Source of the DNA: JAZKFT01 sp963845495
GTDB taxonomy: Bacteria; Bacteroidota; Bacteroidia; Chitinophagales; Chitinophagaceae
Assembly: GCA_963845495.1 (NCBI GenBank)
Contig: CAWJTH010000104.1
Span: 1 to 64,000, forward strand
DNA length: 64,000 nt
Direction of reading: 5' to 3'
Part shown: positions 17,718 through 27,664 of the stretch, piece by piece
Layout of the letters: the number at the start of each line of letters is the position of its first letter
Numbering within the stretch: the stretch's first letter is position 1
The notes under the pieces: model-generated
Told to the model about the DNA's origin: nothing
The model's input: only the letters and a program-made list of their open reading frames with translations
The model's database searches: none
Made by a program: the position numbers and the translations under genes

Positions 17718-20540
17718 TTATTGCATTTCTGCCACCACTTTATATTCTGGTATAAATCTTGCGCTTTCAATAATGGCTTTTCCTTCGTCGGTTGCAGGTG
17801 GTTTTATATCGAAATACATTTTATCCAAATCTTTCCAAGGGCGCAACTCCAATTGCAGGTTGCCGCATTCCAATGAAGGATTTCTTTTCATATCCATCTG
17901 CCAAACGGTATTGTTGTTGAGGTTATCGGCAATCAATTTATTGTTCGAACGTACGGCGATTCTATCTCCTTTGTATTTCACCGAAAGATATAGGTTGTTC
18001 AATCCCTCCATATCATCGCAGGTAATGGGTAAAGAATATTCAACCATGTTGGGCAAGAATTGGTTATCGTACAAATTCCGTTTTGTGATTATTTCTGGGG
18101 CGGCCCAATTAAGTGGATAAACCGGTTTGCTGCCATAAGTTGGCGGAAAATAATACGACTCGGTGGCGAGCCATGATTTGTCGGTCGAAAAATCAAGCCG
18201 GTCCGTGTTGAAATATTCCACCACAACCCTTGCTGCAAAAGCCTTTCCACCTTTTTCCACCGGAAAATCAAGCAATAAAATATTGTCGCCCTTGTTGATG
18301 AAACCTGTAATATCCAGCACGTTCAACGCTCCAATTTTTATCGCTTGTTCGCACCATTTATCGTTGATGCGGAAACGGCATTCCGATTCGACAGCTATTA
18401 TTAATTTGGCTGATTTTATTTTAGCAGGATTATCGGCACTGAATTCTTTTTGGAACAATTGATGGTCCAATTGATTGTAGACATCCACATATTTTACCGT
18501 GGTATTTAGCCACTCTGCGTCTGCCAAAGCGGCCTTTGGTTGCAACCCACATGGTATTTTTTTTACGGGAAGATTAAATTGATAAGTATCGAATAATCCA
18601 TTAGTTGAACTTGCCAACGATATTCCGTGCTGGCTAAGCTTTGATGCATTGCCAATCAGTACTTTTACCTTCATTTCGGGTAATGTATCGATAATGCACA
18701 GTTGGTTTTCTTTCATATAAAGCCCGGCCCGTGACAGCAAAAATTCTTTTTCGCCCTTGGCATTTTGCAGAATCCAGGCATCTTTGGTTTCTTCTTTTGA
18801 AAGGATGATGACTTTTTGTTGCTGTCCGTTTTGCTTTGTTATGCTGATTACACAATCAGTACCCGGATGAAGATTGGATATTATATAATTGTTTGTTCCC
18901 TTTGTGATGTTACCGTTCGACGACGTTAATTTTTCAATCCCGGTTTTATCCAAACAAAGCTCTGGCATTACATCTGCGTCCTGTGCAAATATCCAGATAG
19001 ATTGGCTGCTTTGTTCTGTTTTGAACAAAGGTTGTACTGTTGCATAAACTAATCGGGTACCATCCATATCTAAATTTAACGGCCAAATAAACAAGCTGCT
19101 ATCGGCGATAGTAATTGGTTTGGATGGAAAGGAGATTGTTTCATTCTTTAATTTTATCTCGAACCGGATTTGCTTTTTTTCTGTAGAAATATTGTTGCGG
19201 CAATAATTGATGCCAAATAAAAAACCGCTATTGTCTTTTGCCCGTACGGCGTATTGTAAACCTTCGTTTGACTTGGGCGGAAACACAGGTTCCATCGGTG
19301 CCAGTATATTGCCAAATCCGTTCAAAAAATAATCCATTTTTTTTACCTCCCAATACGACGGTGCCAATTGGCCATTTTCTTTTATGGCCGCCTGAAAATC
19401 GTAGGAAATGGGCGAAAGCTCGCTGTAATAACCCGTTTCGTCCTTGTTTTCTTCCATGCTGCTGTACGTGCCAAGCGGCGATGACCCTCCCGCAAAAACA
19501 TAGTAGCCAAGCAGGTTTCCGCCAGAACCTATTCGGCTCAAAATCATTGCCAAGCCATCCAACTTACCGATTACCGGCCGCCGGTGGATGGAATTGAAGA
19601 TGCCAACGCCCATTTCGCAGGTAAAATAAGGGTCAAGCGAATAATCGTAAATATCCTTTTTGGTTACTTGGGCATTGCCGATGGTAGCATCATCACGAAA
19701 AGCATTGAACTGATAATTGCCGCACTGTGTTATCTTTTCTATGTTTGGCGTCCATGATTCATCGGGATAACCGCCCCAAAGCGGTATCACTTCGTTCAGT
19801 GGGATGGCGCCGTTGCCCCAGCCGGTAACAGTATAAAGTGGTACGTCCATCCCATATTTTTGGGCTGTTTGTTTCAACCATAAAATGTATGGTTCGCCTT
19901 CTTTGCCTTTCCAATATTCATTTTCCAGTTGAATTCCCATAATCGGGCCTCCATCCTTGTACATAAGCCCTTGCAACTGTGTGCCAATTTGCTTGAAATA
20001 GCGTTCAACATAAGTTTGGTAAACAGGGTCTAATGAGCGGTCGGTCAAATATTTTTTCCGTAAAATCCAATCAGGCGTGCCTCCGTTGCGGGCCTCGCCA
20101 TGGCTCCATGGCCCAATGCGTGGATATACGCCGACGCCCAGTTTTTGACATAACTTCACAAAAGCCCGAAGGTCTTTGTTTCCTCCCCATTCAAATTGGC
20201 CTTCTATTTCTTCATGGTGTATCCAAAAACAATAAGTAGCGATAATGTTTACCCCGCAGGCCTTCATTTTCAAAATTTCGTCTTCCCACCGTTCGCGGGG
20301 CATCCTTGAATATTGCAGCTCGCCCATAACCGGTATTTGCGGGATGCCACCGATAGTGAGATAACGGCTGTTTACCAATAATTCCTTCCCGGCTAAACCG
20401 GGACTGCCCATTTTGAAATAGCCCGATTTAATTTCGGTTGGAACATTGGACGCATCCAACGAATATATTTTTTGTGCAGTAACCTTAACTACGGCGCAAA
20501 GGGCAACAAGGGATAAAATATATGTAGCTTTTATTTTCAT
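17718..20540 (-). CDS. Exported GH35 beta-galactosidase-like glycoside hydrolase
   Basis: 940 residues with a signal peptide ending VVKVTAQ. The TIM barrel occupies about 55-420: GGIPQIPVMGELQYSRMPRE, GVNIIATYCFWIHHEEIEG, VYPRIGPWSHGEARNGG and GPIMGIQLENEY with the proton donor Glu208 in NEY. The likely nucleophile Glu309 is in YFTCEMGVGI. Long C-terminal beta domains extend to 940 and include jelly-roll-like segments typical of larger GH35 members. It should cleave terminal beta-galactosyl residues in the periplasm. It sits 46 bp downstream of the beta-helix gene in the Sus-type operon. Confidence 0.93.
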   Translation of the reverse strand: MKIKATYILSLVALCAVVKVTAQKIYSLDASNVPTEIKSGYFKMGSPGLAGKELLVNSRYLTIGGIPQIPVMGELQYSRMPRERWEDEILKMKACGVNIIATYCFWIHHEEIEGQFEWGGNKDLRAFVKLCQKLGVGVYPRIGPWSHGEARNGGTPDWILRKKYLTDRSLDPVYQTYVERYFKQIGTQLQGLMYKDGGPIMGIQLENEYWKGKEGEPYILWLKQTAQKYGMDVPLYTVTGWGNGAIPLNEVIPLWGGYPDESWTPNIEKITQCGNYQFNAFRDDATIGNAQVTKKDIYDYSLDPYFTCEMGVGIFNSIHRRPVIGKLDGLAMILSRIGSGGNLLGYYVFAGGSSPLGTYSSMEENKDETGYYSELSPISYDFQAAIKENGQLAPSYWEVKKMDYFLNGFGNILAPMEPVFPPKSNEGLQYAVRAKDNSGFLFGINYCRNNISTEKKQIRFEIKLKNETISFPSKPITIADSSLFIWPLNLDMDGTRLVYATVQPLFKTEQSSQSIWIFAQDADVMPELCLDKTGIEKLTSSNGNITKGTNNYIISNLHPGTDCVISITKQNGQQQKVIILSKEETKDAWILQNAKGEKEFLLSRAGLYMKENQLCIIDTLPEMKVKVLIGNASKLSQHGISLASSTNGLFDTYQFNLPVKKIPCGLQPKAALADAEWLNTTVKYVDVYNQLDHQLFQKEFSADNPAKIKSAKLIIAVESECRFRINDKWCEQAIKIGALNVLDITGFINKGDNILLLDFPVEKGGKAFAARVVVEYFNTDRLDFSTDKSWLATESYYFPPTYGSKPVYPLNWAAPEIITKRNLYDNQFLPNMVEYSLPITCDDMEGLNNLYLSVKYKGDRIAVRSNNKLIADNLNNNTVWQMDMKRNPSLECGNLQLELRPWKDLDKMYFDIKPPATDEGKAIIESARFIPEYKVVAEMQ

Positions 20541-20586
20541 GATATAAAATGTTCAGGATAATCCATCTTCATTTTTGTTTTGCGAT

Positions 20587-22083
20587 TTAAAAACTGGCAC
20601 CGATGCCTTTTATAGGAGCGGGTTGTTGGTTAAAATCTAGATTGCCCGTTGTAATGCCATACAAATTGTTTAGGTCAAATCCATTTGTCCGTAGTGGCGA
20701 ATTGGCTGGGATTTTATATCCATCGTACAATTGTAATGTTTGTGGGATGTTAAACGTTGTGTTGCCGGGATGATTGAATTGCGGATTAATATTCAGCCCT
20801 GGCATTTTTACACCCATTTTAGTAAGGCTCCACCAATTATTGGCTAAAAAAACATCTTTAGCTTTTTCTCCGGTTATTATATCATCCTTCGCCACAAATA
20901 TGTTATTGTAGAATGCAAAGTCTTTTCTGGCAGCATTGCCGGCATAATTGATGCCCGCACCTTTGGTATTGTAGATGGTATTATTGTAAAATTGGCAATT
21001 GGAAAATTGGGTTTCGTCGTCGGTACTGTTCCAAATGTATGCGGCGGCATGGGCGGCAGAAACAGCGCCATCGTTTTCGCTGATATTGTAACGGATGATA
21101 TTGTCGTGCCAAGGGCCGGCGCCTTTGTATTGAAATATCCCGAAACCGCTTCCTTGGTTTTCATAACTGAGGCAATATTGGATAATGGAATTGGAAACAC
21201 CGCCATCCAAATCAAAGCCGCCACCGTCATCAGCACCCTTGGCCGTTTTGTTGCGATAAGAAATGCAATGTTGGATTAGCACGCTGTCGGCTTCGTAGCA
21301 CCAGATGCCCACGGGGCCGTTGCCTATGCGAGGCATGTCCCATCCATTGTTGGTAGCTACACAATGATCGATGGTTATATTTTTACAATATCCAGCTACA
21401 ATTCCGTTACCACTATGGTTACCCATGTTGGTAGGGTCGCCGGGATTATTTTCAGCTATGCAATCGGCTATAAAAATATTGTTACAATCTTTTGTGCCAT
21501 AAGCCCCTTCGATGGCTATGCCTGCATACCCGTTTTCATGCGCATGTATATTTTTAACGTTGATATTAGTGGAGGTCGAAATTAATATCCCCGCTTTTTG
21601 AAATCCGGCAACATCAATGCTTTCGATAGCAACATGCGAACTTTTTTTTATGACAAGGCCATCTTGGGTATTTCCTGTTTTGCGGCCAGCACCAACAAGG
21701 TTAAGGTTTTTAAGTGAAACAAAATGCATTCCATCCAATGTAAGGGCGGCCTGATTGCCCGCATCAATAGTTGCCAAGCCGTTGCCATAAGAGCTAATTG
21801 TAACGGTCAAAGAATCGTTTCCTCCCATTTTTTCGGCCAAGATAATATTGCCGGCGAACACTTTACCGCCTTCAAAAAAAAACGCATCGCCGGGTTGGAG
21901 CACCGCTGTATTTAACCGATGGATGGTTTTCCAAGGATGGTTTTTGTCCCCGGTGCTACTATCGTTTCCCGAAGGGCTGATAAAAAAAGCCCTTAAGTTT
22001 GGCTTCATAGAATGAAAAATCCCACAAGAACATAATAAGGCAGCCATAACAATGGCGATAAAAAATACGGGCCGCTTTGGCAT
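20587..22083 (-). CDS. Right-handed parallel beta-helix lipoprotein, polysaccharide lyase- or hydrolase-like
   Basis: ATG 22083 (MPKRPVFFIAIVMAALLCSC) gives a lipoprotein signal with a plausible lipobox ending at Cys20; starts at 22092 or 22146 are also open. After SPSGNDSSTGDKNHPWKTIH, the classic opening of exported beta-helix proteins, come many short coils with stacked Asn/Ile (HFVSLKNLNLVGAG, HVAIESIDVAGF, NNIFIADCIAENNPG, NITIDHCVATNNGW). Such folds host pectate/alginate lyases and several glycosidases, and some are binding only. A catalytic Asp cluster could lie in GADDGGGFDLDGG. It is located in the locus right after SusD, the usual place of a surface enzyme. Confidence 0.85.
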   Translation of the reverse strand: MPKRPVFFIAIVMAALLCSCGIFHSMKPNLRAFFISPSGNDSSTGDKNHPWKTIHRLNTAVLQPGDAFFFEGGKVFAGNIILAEKMGGNDSLTVTISSYGNGLATIDAGNQAALTLDGMHFVSLKNLNLVGAGRKTGNTQDGLVIKKSSHVAIESIDVAGFQKAGILISTSTNINVKNIHAHENGYAGIAIEGAYGTKDCNNIFIADCIAENNPGDPTNMGNHSGNGIVAGYCKNITIDHCVATNNGWDMPRIGNGPVGIWCYEADSVLIQHCISYRNKTAKGADDGGGFDLDGGVSNSIIQYCLSYENQGSGFGIFQYKGAGPWHDNIIRYNISENDGAVSAAHAAAYIWNSTDDETQFSNCQFYNNTIYNTKGAGINYAGNAARKDFAFYNNIFVAKDDIITGEKAKDVFLANNWWSLTKMGVKMPGLNINPQFNHPGNTTFNIPQTLQLYDGYKIPANSPLRTNGFDLNNLYGITTGNLDFNQQPAPIKGIGASF

Positions 22084-22163
22084 ATATAGCATACTTATAG
22101 CGAAATTTGATTTTAAAATAACGATGGACAAATGTGTTTTATCCATCGTTATTTATTTGATAC

Positions 22164-23972
22164 TCAATATCCGATATTTTGTTTAAGATTGGGATTCAAG
22201 TCCAATTCCAATTGTGGAATGGGGAAATATTCATTCTTGTTGGCAGTAAAATTTACCCCGGTCAAATCGGATGGCAGCCTAGATTTTTCAGCAGTCAGAT
22301 AGTTGTTGATGTAAGTGCCTACAATACCCCACCGCACCAAATCGAAAAAGCGGTGCCCTTCCAATGCTAATTCCAATCTTCTTTCCATACGAACTGCATT
22401 CCGTGCAAAAGTTTGGTTGCTCCAAGCTGTGGTGTACGGCGCAACATTATAGTTGGCCGAGGCAGAATAAGCGCCAATATAATCGTAAGATATTTCGACG
22501 GAACGACCTGTTTGGGCACGCTTGCGAACATAATTTACAAAAGTCCTGGCCTTGTCAATCGTTCCCGCCTCTACTTCGCATTCTGCTGCCCAAAGCAATA
22601 CATCAGCAAAGCGGATGATACTATAATTTACCGCACTACCGAGTAAATAACCCTGTGCATAGTTATCACTGAATATACCTACTTGACTTGCCCGGTAATT
22701 GTTTTTGACCGGCGAATAAGGCCCGCCAAATGTGCGGTCGTTTATCCATCCGTAGCTGGGGTCAGAGGTGGGATAAGATGAATAACCCGTAGCATTTGAG
22801 CCAAAATAACTTGGCGATGCCCAATCTAAATAAGGTACGCCACGGCGGCCCACCGTCCAGTCTAAACGAGGGTCAACATTACCTTGGTAGGTGGAATAAG
22901 TGAAATCGGATGCGCTTACCTTTTCATCGTTTTTCATGTTGGTTGCGTTAGAAGTATCGTTACCCGATGCATCCATCATGGGCAATCCATTTACATCCGT
23001 TTTAAATGCATTTACCAAATTGAAAGTAGGCTGTTTCCAAGTGGTATAAAAACTGGACAGCGGATAAAAAGCAGGCGTATTTGTCGATTCGCCTATGTTC
23101 TCATTGCCACCGTTTGAGCCATCGTTTACAGAAAATTGTATCTGGAAAACCTGTTCCGCATTGTTTTCCTTCGCAGCATTAAAATTATCATCAAAATTAG
23201 CTGCCAATGCGTAAGCTACGCCCTGCGAATTGGTGCCGGTGCCGTGTCCGCCATAAGCTGTAGGAATGATTGAATCTAACAAAGCCTTTGCTGCCGTAAA
23301 ATTCTTTTCGAACATATAGCATTTTGCCAAATAACAGCCCGCCGCCCATTTGTTGGCCTGCCCTTTTAACGGCTGTGTAACGGGTAGATTGTTGAAGGCA
23401 AAACGGAAATCAGCTTCTATCTTCGGCCAAATATCAGTCATGTTTCCTACTTTAAAATCAGTTATTGTTTCATCAATATATGGCACATTGTTCCATATTT
23501 TTTTAGCATCAAAATGAAAATGGCCACGCAAAAACCTAGCCTCGGCGATAGCCATTGTTTTTTCAGTAGCGCTCATGTTCGTTGCCGCATTTACGGCTAG
23601 TATAACCGCATTGCTACGGGAAACCCCATCATAATCAGAGCGCCATTTATCAGCAATATAACCTGTTGAAGGTTGTGTCTGGAAATGTTCGATCGTAATG
23701 CCGTCGGCACCGTCGTTGGTGCCACCGCGGTACGCATCGCCAGAAGTAATATCTCCATATATCCAATTCGTACCAGAAGTGCTCCACCAGCCCGAGTGGA
23801 CAGTGAGACCCGTAAGATCGTGGTAAGCACCTACCAATAATTGTTGTACACCTGTTTTATTTGCAAGGGCATCCACTGTCACAACATTAGGTGGTTCTAC
23901 ATTCAAGAAACTTTTTTTACAGGCGCACATGCAAAATGCCAGTAAGCAGTTTATTAAAAGCAATCGTTTCAT
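22164..23972 (-). CDS. SusD/RagB-family starch-binding-like outer-membrane lipoprotein
   Basis: 602 residues. Lipoprotein signal MKRLLLINCLLAFCMCACKK, with acylated Cys at about position 18. Family motifs: EARFLRGHFHFDAKKIW (TPR-like helix with the RA/RG-Y-x-F pattern), NYSIIRFADVLLWAAECEVE (the RYADVLL-type motif), RMERRLELALEGHRFFDLVRWG (the highly conserved ERRLELAxEGHRFFDLVRW signature) and NEYFPIPQLELDLNPNLKQN at the end. It caps the SusC transporter encoded 32 bp upstream and binds the oligosaccharide at the cell surface. Confidence 0.98.
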   Translation of the reverse strand: MKRLLLINCLLAFCMCACKKSFLNVEPPNVVTVDALANKTGVQQLLVGAYHDLTGLTVHSGWWSTSGTNWIYGDITSGDAYRGGTNDGADGITIEHFQTQPSTGYIADKWRSDYDGVSRSNAVILAVNAATNMSATEKTMAIAEARFLRGHFHFDAKKIWNNVPYIDETITDFKVGNMTDIWPKIEADFRFAFNNLPVTQPLKGQANKWAAGCYLAKCYMFEKNFTAAKALLDSIIPTAYGGHGTGTNSQGVAYALAANFDDNFNAAKENNAEQVFQIQFSVNDGSNGGNENIGESTNTPAFYPLSSFYTTWKQPTFNLVNAFKTDVNGLPMMDASGNDTSNATNMKNDEKVSASDFTYSTYQGNVDPRLDWTVGRRGVPYLDWASPSYFGSNATGYSSYPTSDPSYGWINDRTFGGPYSPVKNNYRASQVGIFSDNYAQGYLLGSAVNYSIIRFADVLLWAAECEVEAGTIDKARTFVNYVRKRAQTGRSVEISYDYIGAYSASANYNVAPYTTAWSNQTFARNAVRMERRLELALEGHRFFDLVRWGIVGTYINNYLTAEKSRLPSDLTGVNFTANKNEYFPIPQLELDLNPNLKQNIGY

Positions 23973-24004
23973 ATATACAATAATTTTAAAAATTGATAAT
24001 TGGG

Positions 24005-27000
24005 TTAAAGGCCGAAATTTATACCGACCAATATTTTTCTTGCGATAGGATAATTGCCGCCGAAATCAACACCTGCGTTTGTGGCACTGCCCGTACTTAC
24101 CTCAGGATCTATGCCTGTATATTTTGTAATGGTAAACAGGTTGTAGCCTTGTATATAAAACCGCAGTTTGCTAAATGCTTTTGATTTGGGAAAGGTATAG
24201 CCCAATTGCAAACTTTTTATACGTAGATAAGAGCCGTCCTCCACAAAAAAGCTGGATGGGTTTTTATCGTCTGAACCGACATTGTCCCATATTGGCAGTT
24301 TGGCATTGGTATTTGTTGTGCTCCAGGTATTATCGGCACCTGCACCTTGTGCACCGGGAAATACCGAATAGGCACGCCAATAATTGAAAATTTTGTTACC
24401 CGAAACACCTTGCAAGAAAACACCAAGATCAAAATTTTTGTAATATAAGTTTAGGTTGAAACCATAGGTAAACTTAGGGTGCGGACTACCGATAAAAGTC
24501 CTGTCGTTGTCATCTATTTTTTTATCACCATTTACATCCCTGAACTTAAAATGACCAGCTGCATTTGCTGCGGTAAGTCCCGGTTCGGTTACCCCATAAG
24601 ATGTATAATCAGTCCCGCTTTGAAAAATACCATCTTGCTGCAAACCGAAGAAGCTAGAAACCGGCCTGCCAACCACGCTACGGGTAAGGGCAAAATGCGT
24701 AGGGGCATAAGAATCGCCATCAATGTGTGCCGTGGTATCACCATCAATATAATCGACATTGTTCCTATAAGTTGCTATGTTGAAATTTAGATCATATTTC
24801 AAATCGCCGAGTTTGTTGTTGTAGCTTAGTTCCAGTTCAATGCCCTTGTTAGAAAATTTCATGATATTTTCATAAGGTGCCAAGGCATCGCCCTGAAGAC
24901 CCGTAACAGGCGGTACAGCCAACAAGTCTTTTGTTTGCCTGTTAAACCAACTAAATGCGATGTTAAAACGATTGTGGAATAAGGCAGCATCAAAGCCGAT
25001 GTTAGTGGTTTTGTTGGTTTCCCAATGAATGTATGGGTTGCCTATCTGGTATAATCCAACACCGGTCATGGCAGCATTGTTGAGGCCGCCAAGGTCGTAA
25101 CTGCTCACATACGGGTTAGTGCTATATTGGTTCAGGTACAGGCCCGAAGGGATGGCATCATTACCATTAGACCCAATAGCAGCTCTCAGCTTCAAATCAT
25201 TCACCCATGCAACATTGCTCATAAACTTTTCCTTTGAAATACGCCAGCCTGCGCTATAGGAAGGGAAAGTGCCATATTTGCTTAATGGGCCGAATTTTGA
25301 AGAACCGTCCCTGCGTATCACAAAGCTGAATAGGTATTTATCCAACAATGTATAGTTGATATTTCCAAAAATAGATGTGCTAGAAGCCGCATCGCTACTG
25401 CCCCCAACGGTATTGTAAGGCCCTCCATTAAGTGTGGGCGCACCATTGTTCAGATTAAGAAAAGCTGGAGTAGTATAAGCCAAGTTAGGCGTGGTACCAC
25501 TGCTTGCCCTAAAATTGTACTGTCTTGCCTCATAAGCCACAAATGCGCTTATTTTATGGATTTGATTGATCCGCAAATCATACGACACTTTATTTAGCCA
25601 TCTCCAATCGCTGCTCCAGCCACTACCTTCGGTAAAAGAATTATAAGGGGCAGAAAAAACATTTTGTGGTATCGTATCGGTAAAATTCCTGTAACTGTAC
25701 GGATAAAACTGGATGCCGATTTTTGTTTCAAGTACCAATCCCTTTATCGGTTCCACATCGATGTATGCCGATCCTATTGCACCCGCATTGTACCCGTGGT
25801 TGTTGGCCAATGAATTATTCTGGCCAAAAACAGGGTTATTACCTCCGGGATGCAAGGCAAAATTATCGGCAATGCCCTTTGGCCCAGAATAATTGCCCGC
25901 AATATCATAAATGGGAAGAAGTGGGCTGCGTTGGTATAAATCAGCAATCAAACCTTGCGGGTTATGGTTACCACCACCTACATTATTGCCCTCGCTGTAA
26001 GAAAAAAGCATGTTTTCGCCCAGCTTCAACCATTTGGCAGGTTTGAACTCCGTATTTACCCTAAGCGAATACCGCCTAAAAAAAGTACCTAATAAAATGC
26101 CCTTATTGTCTAGATAATTGAGGCCAAGGGCATAGTTACTCTTATCGGTGGCCCCGCTTACGCTCAATTGATGGCTTTGGGTAAATGCCTCTCCCAATAC
26201 TGCCCTAAACCAATCTGTACCTTGTTTATTGGCTTGCAGAATCCTATAGGTTGAAAGATTATACAAAGAAGGATTTACGGCAGGGCTTCCTGCAGCTGCC
26301 ACCAATGCCGCACCGCTTTGCCTTTCAATAATATAATCCGGCAATACAGGTGTTGTGCCAGCACCATAATAAGGACTGCTTTGCGTAAGCCCTGAATTTT
26401 TTAAATATCCCCAATATGCGTTGGCATATTGCTGTGGGCTTAGCATACTTGGGTATTTAGTGGGCGTTTCCCAACTTGCATAAGAACTATAATCCAACTT
26501 GGGCGCACCAACTTTCCCTGTTTTGGTGGTAACAACAATAACGCCGTTCCCACCTTCCGCACCATACAAAGATGTGATGGAAGGGTCCTTCAAAACCGTA
26601 ATCGTTTCGATATCGTTGGGGTTTAATAGGTTGTTGCCCCCGCGCATTTGCACCCCGTCAATCACATACAGCACATCATTGTTGCCATTGCTGCCAAAGC
26701 CCCTGATGCGTACCGTGGCCGTACTTCCCGGCCCTCCTTGCGCATCAACACTTACGCCCGCAACATGGCCTTGTAATACGGAGCCAACATCGGTAACCGG
26801 TGTTTTGGCCACCACATCAGCCGAAATAGTGGAAACCGCTCCCGTCACATCCCGTTTGTTTTGTTTAGAATAACCCGTAACGATTACTTCATTCAAATCG
26901 TTCTTGCCTGCCACCAATTTAACGGTGGGAACGGAGTTGCCTGAAACCGTAACATCTTGTTTTTCAAAGCCAATCGAACTGATGGTAAGCACCGACTTGC

Positions 27001-27211
27001 CTGCCGGAAGAGCTATGCTATAATTACCGTTCGCATCGGTATTGGTACCACTTTTTGTACCTTTCACTAGTACGCTGGCCCCCGGGATGGGCATGTTATC
27101 GGTATCGGTTATTTTTCCGGTGACCGTTTTTTGGGCAAAAATGCTACTGTTGAGCATAAGCAAGAATAAAATAAAAATGCCCCTGATAAATTTGTTTGTT
27201 TTGGATGCCAT
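24005..27211 (-). CDS. SusC/RagA-family TonB-dependent outer-membrane transporter
   Basis: ATG 27211 (MASKTNKFIRGIFILFLLML) is preferred over the TTG two codons upstream. The signal peptide is followed by a carboxypeptidase-regulatory-like domain (TVTGKITDTDNMPIPGASV), the linker DLNEVIVTGYSKQNKRDVTG, the plug (GSVLQGHVAGVSVDAQGGPG, VRIRGFGSNGNNDVLYVIDG, IETITVLKDPSITSLYGAEG, NGVIVVTTKTGK) and a beta-barrel ending KILVGINFGL. Length of about 1069 residues is standard. First gene of the minus-strand locus, so the promoter must lie in 27212-27660. It imports oligosaccharides using TonB energy, with SusD as lid. Confidence 0.98.
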   Translation of the reverse strand: MASKTNKFIRGIFILFLLMLNSSIFAQKTVTGKITDTDNMPIPGASVLVKGTKSGTNTDANGNYSIALPAGKSVLTISSIGFEKQDVTVSGNSVPTVKLVAGKNDLNEVIVTGYSKQNKRDVTGAVSTISADVVAKTPVTDVGSVLQGHVAGVSVDAQGGPGSTATVRIRGFGSNGNNDVLYVIDGVQMRGGNNLLNPNDIETITVLKDPSITSLYGAEGGNGVIVVTTKTGKVGAPKLDYSSYASWETPTKYPSMLSPQQYANAYWGYLKNSGLTQSSPYYGAGTTPVLPDYIIERQSGAALVAAAGSPAVNPSLYNLSTYRILQANKQGTDWFRAVLGEAFTQSHQLSVSGATDKSNYALGLNYLDNKGILLGTFFRRYSLRVNTEFKPAKWLKLGENMLFSYSEGNNVGGGNHNPQGLIADLYQRSPLLPIYDIAGNYSGPKGIADNFALHPGGNNPVFGQNNSLANNHGYNAGAIGSAYIDVEPIKGLVLETKIGIQFYPYSYRNFTDTIPQNVFSAPYNSFTEGSGWSSDWRWLNKVSYDLRINQIHKISAFVAYEARQYNFRASSGTTPNLAYTTPAFLNLNNGAPTLNGGPYNTVGGSSDAASSTSIFGNINYTLLDKYLFSFVIRRDGSSKFGPLSKYGTFPSYSAGWRISKEKFMSNVAWVNDLKLRAAIGSNGNDAIPSGLYLNQYSTNPYVSSYDLGGLNNAAMTGVGLYQIGNPYIHWETNKTTNIGFDAALFHNRFNIAFSWFNRQTKDLLAVPPVTGLQGDALAPYENIMKFSNKGIELELSYNNKLGDLKYDLNFNIATYRNNVDYIDGDTTAHIDGDSYAPTHFALTRSVVGRPVSSFFGLQQDGIFQSGTDYTSYGVTEPGLTAANAAGHFKFRDVNGDKKIDDNDRTFIGSPHPKFTYGFNLNLYYKNFDLGVFLQGVSGNKIFNYWRAYSVFPGAQGAGADNTWSTTNTNAKLPIWDNVGSDDKNPSSFFVEDGSYLRIKSLQLGYTFPKSKAFSKLRFYIQGYNLFTITKYTGIDPEVSTGSATNAGVDFGGNYPIARKILVGINFGL

Positions 27212-27664
27212 AAGCAATCGTTTTTATGAATGAGAAAAACATTTGTAAAGGGTGGGTAGGATTATAGGGTGAGCGGTTTTAAAAAATGTTGGATTTTTAC
27301 ATCAAGGAGATAGGCCTTGCGCTTTTTTGTTAGGGAAAGGCCTATTGTAGCCATTCAATAATTTACACAATTGGGTTAACCACTTTGTGTCATAAGCATT
27401 TTGATACCCAAAAATAGCAGTTGTACTATTTTTGGGATTGGCTGGATAGTTTGGTTTCATTTAAAGCAATCGTTTAAAAAAAGATTTTTAATATGAGTTT
27501 AAGCCCATGTAAAAAAATCTTTTTATGCAATCGTTGCCAAAACAAGTGTATTCTTAACACTTAAAAAAATTAATTTTTATAATTTTTTTAAGATTGATGG
27601 CTTTTGAGCTTCGTGGGCTGGAAAATTAGCCAATAAAGACAGGAAGACACAAAGAATCTAACTT
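27212..27664. promoter_or_regulatory. SusC leader: repeated AACGATTGC motif and a hairpin
   Basis: This 453-bp interval precedes the polysaccharide locus. On the minus (transcribed) strand AACGATTGC occurs ending just before the SusC start (27214-27222) and again at 27466-27474, and the variant CAACGATTGC at 27527-27536. The two distal copies are in the same orientation, 61 bp apart. A perfect 9-bp hairpin (ATAGGCCTT 27310-27318 with AAGGCCTAT 27337-27345) lies in the probable 5' UTR. LytTR-type regulators bind direct repeats, and one is encoded next door, so these are candidate operators. No clear promoter hexamers were assigned. Confidence 0.4.
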
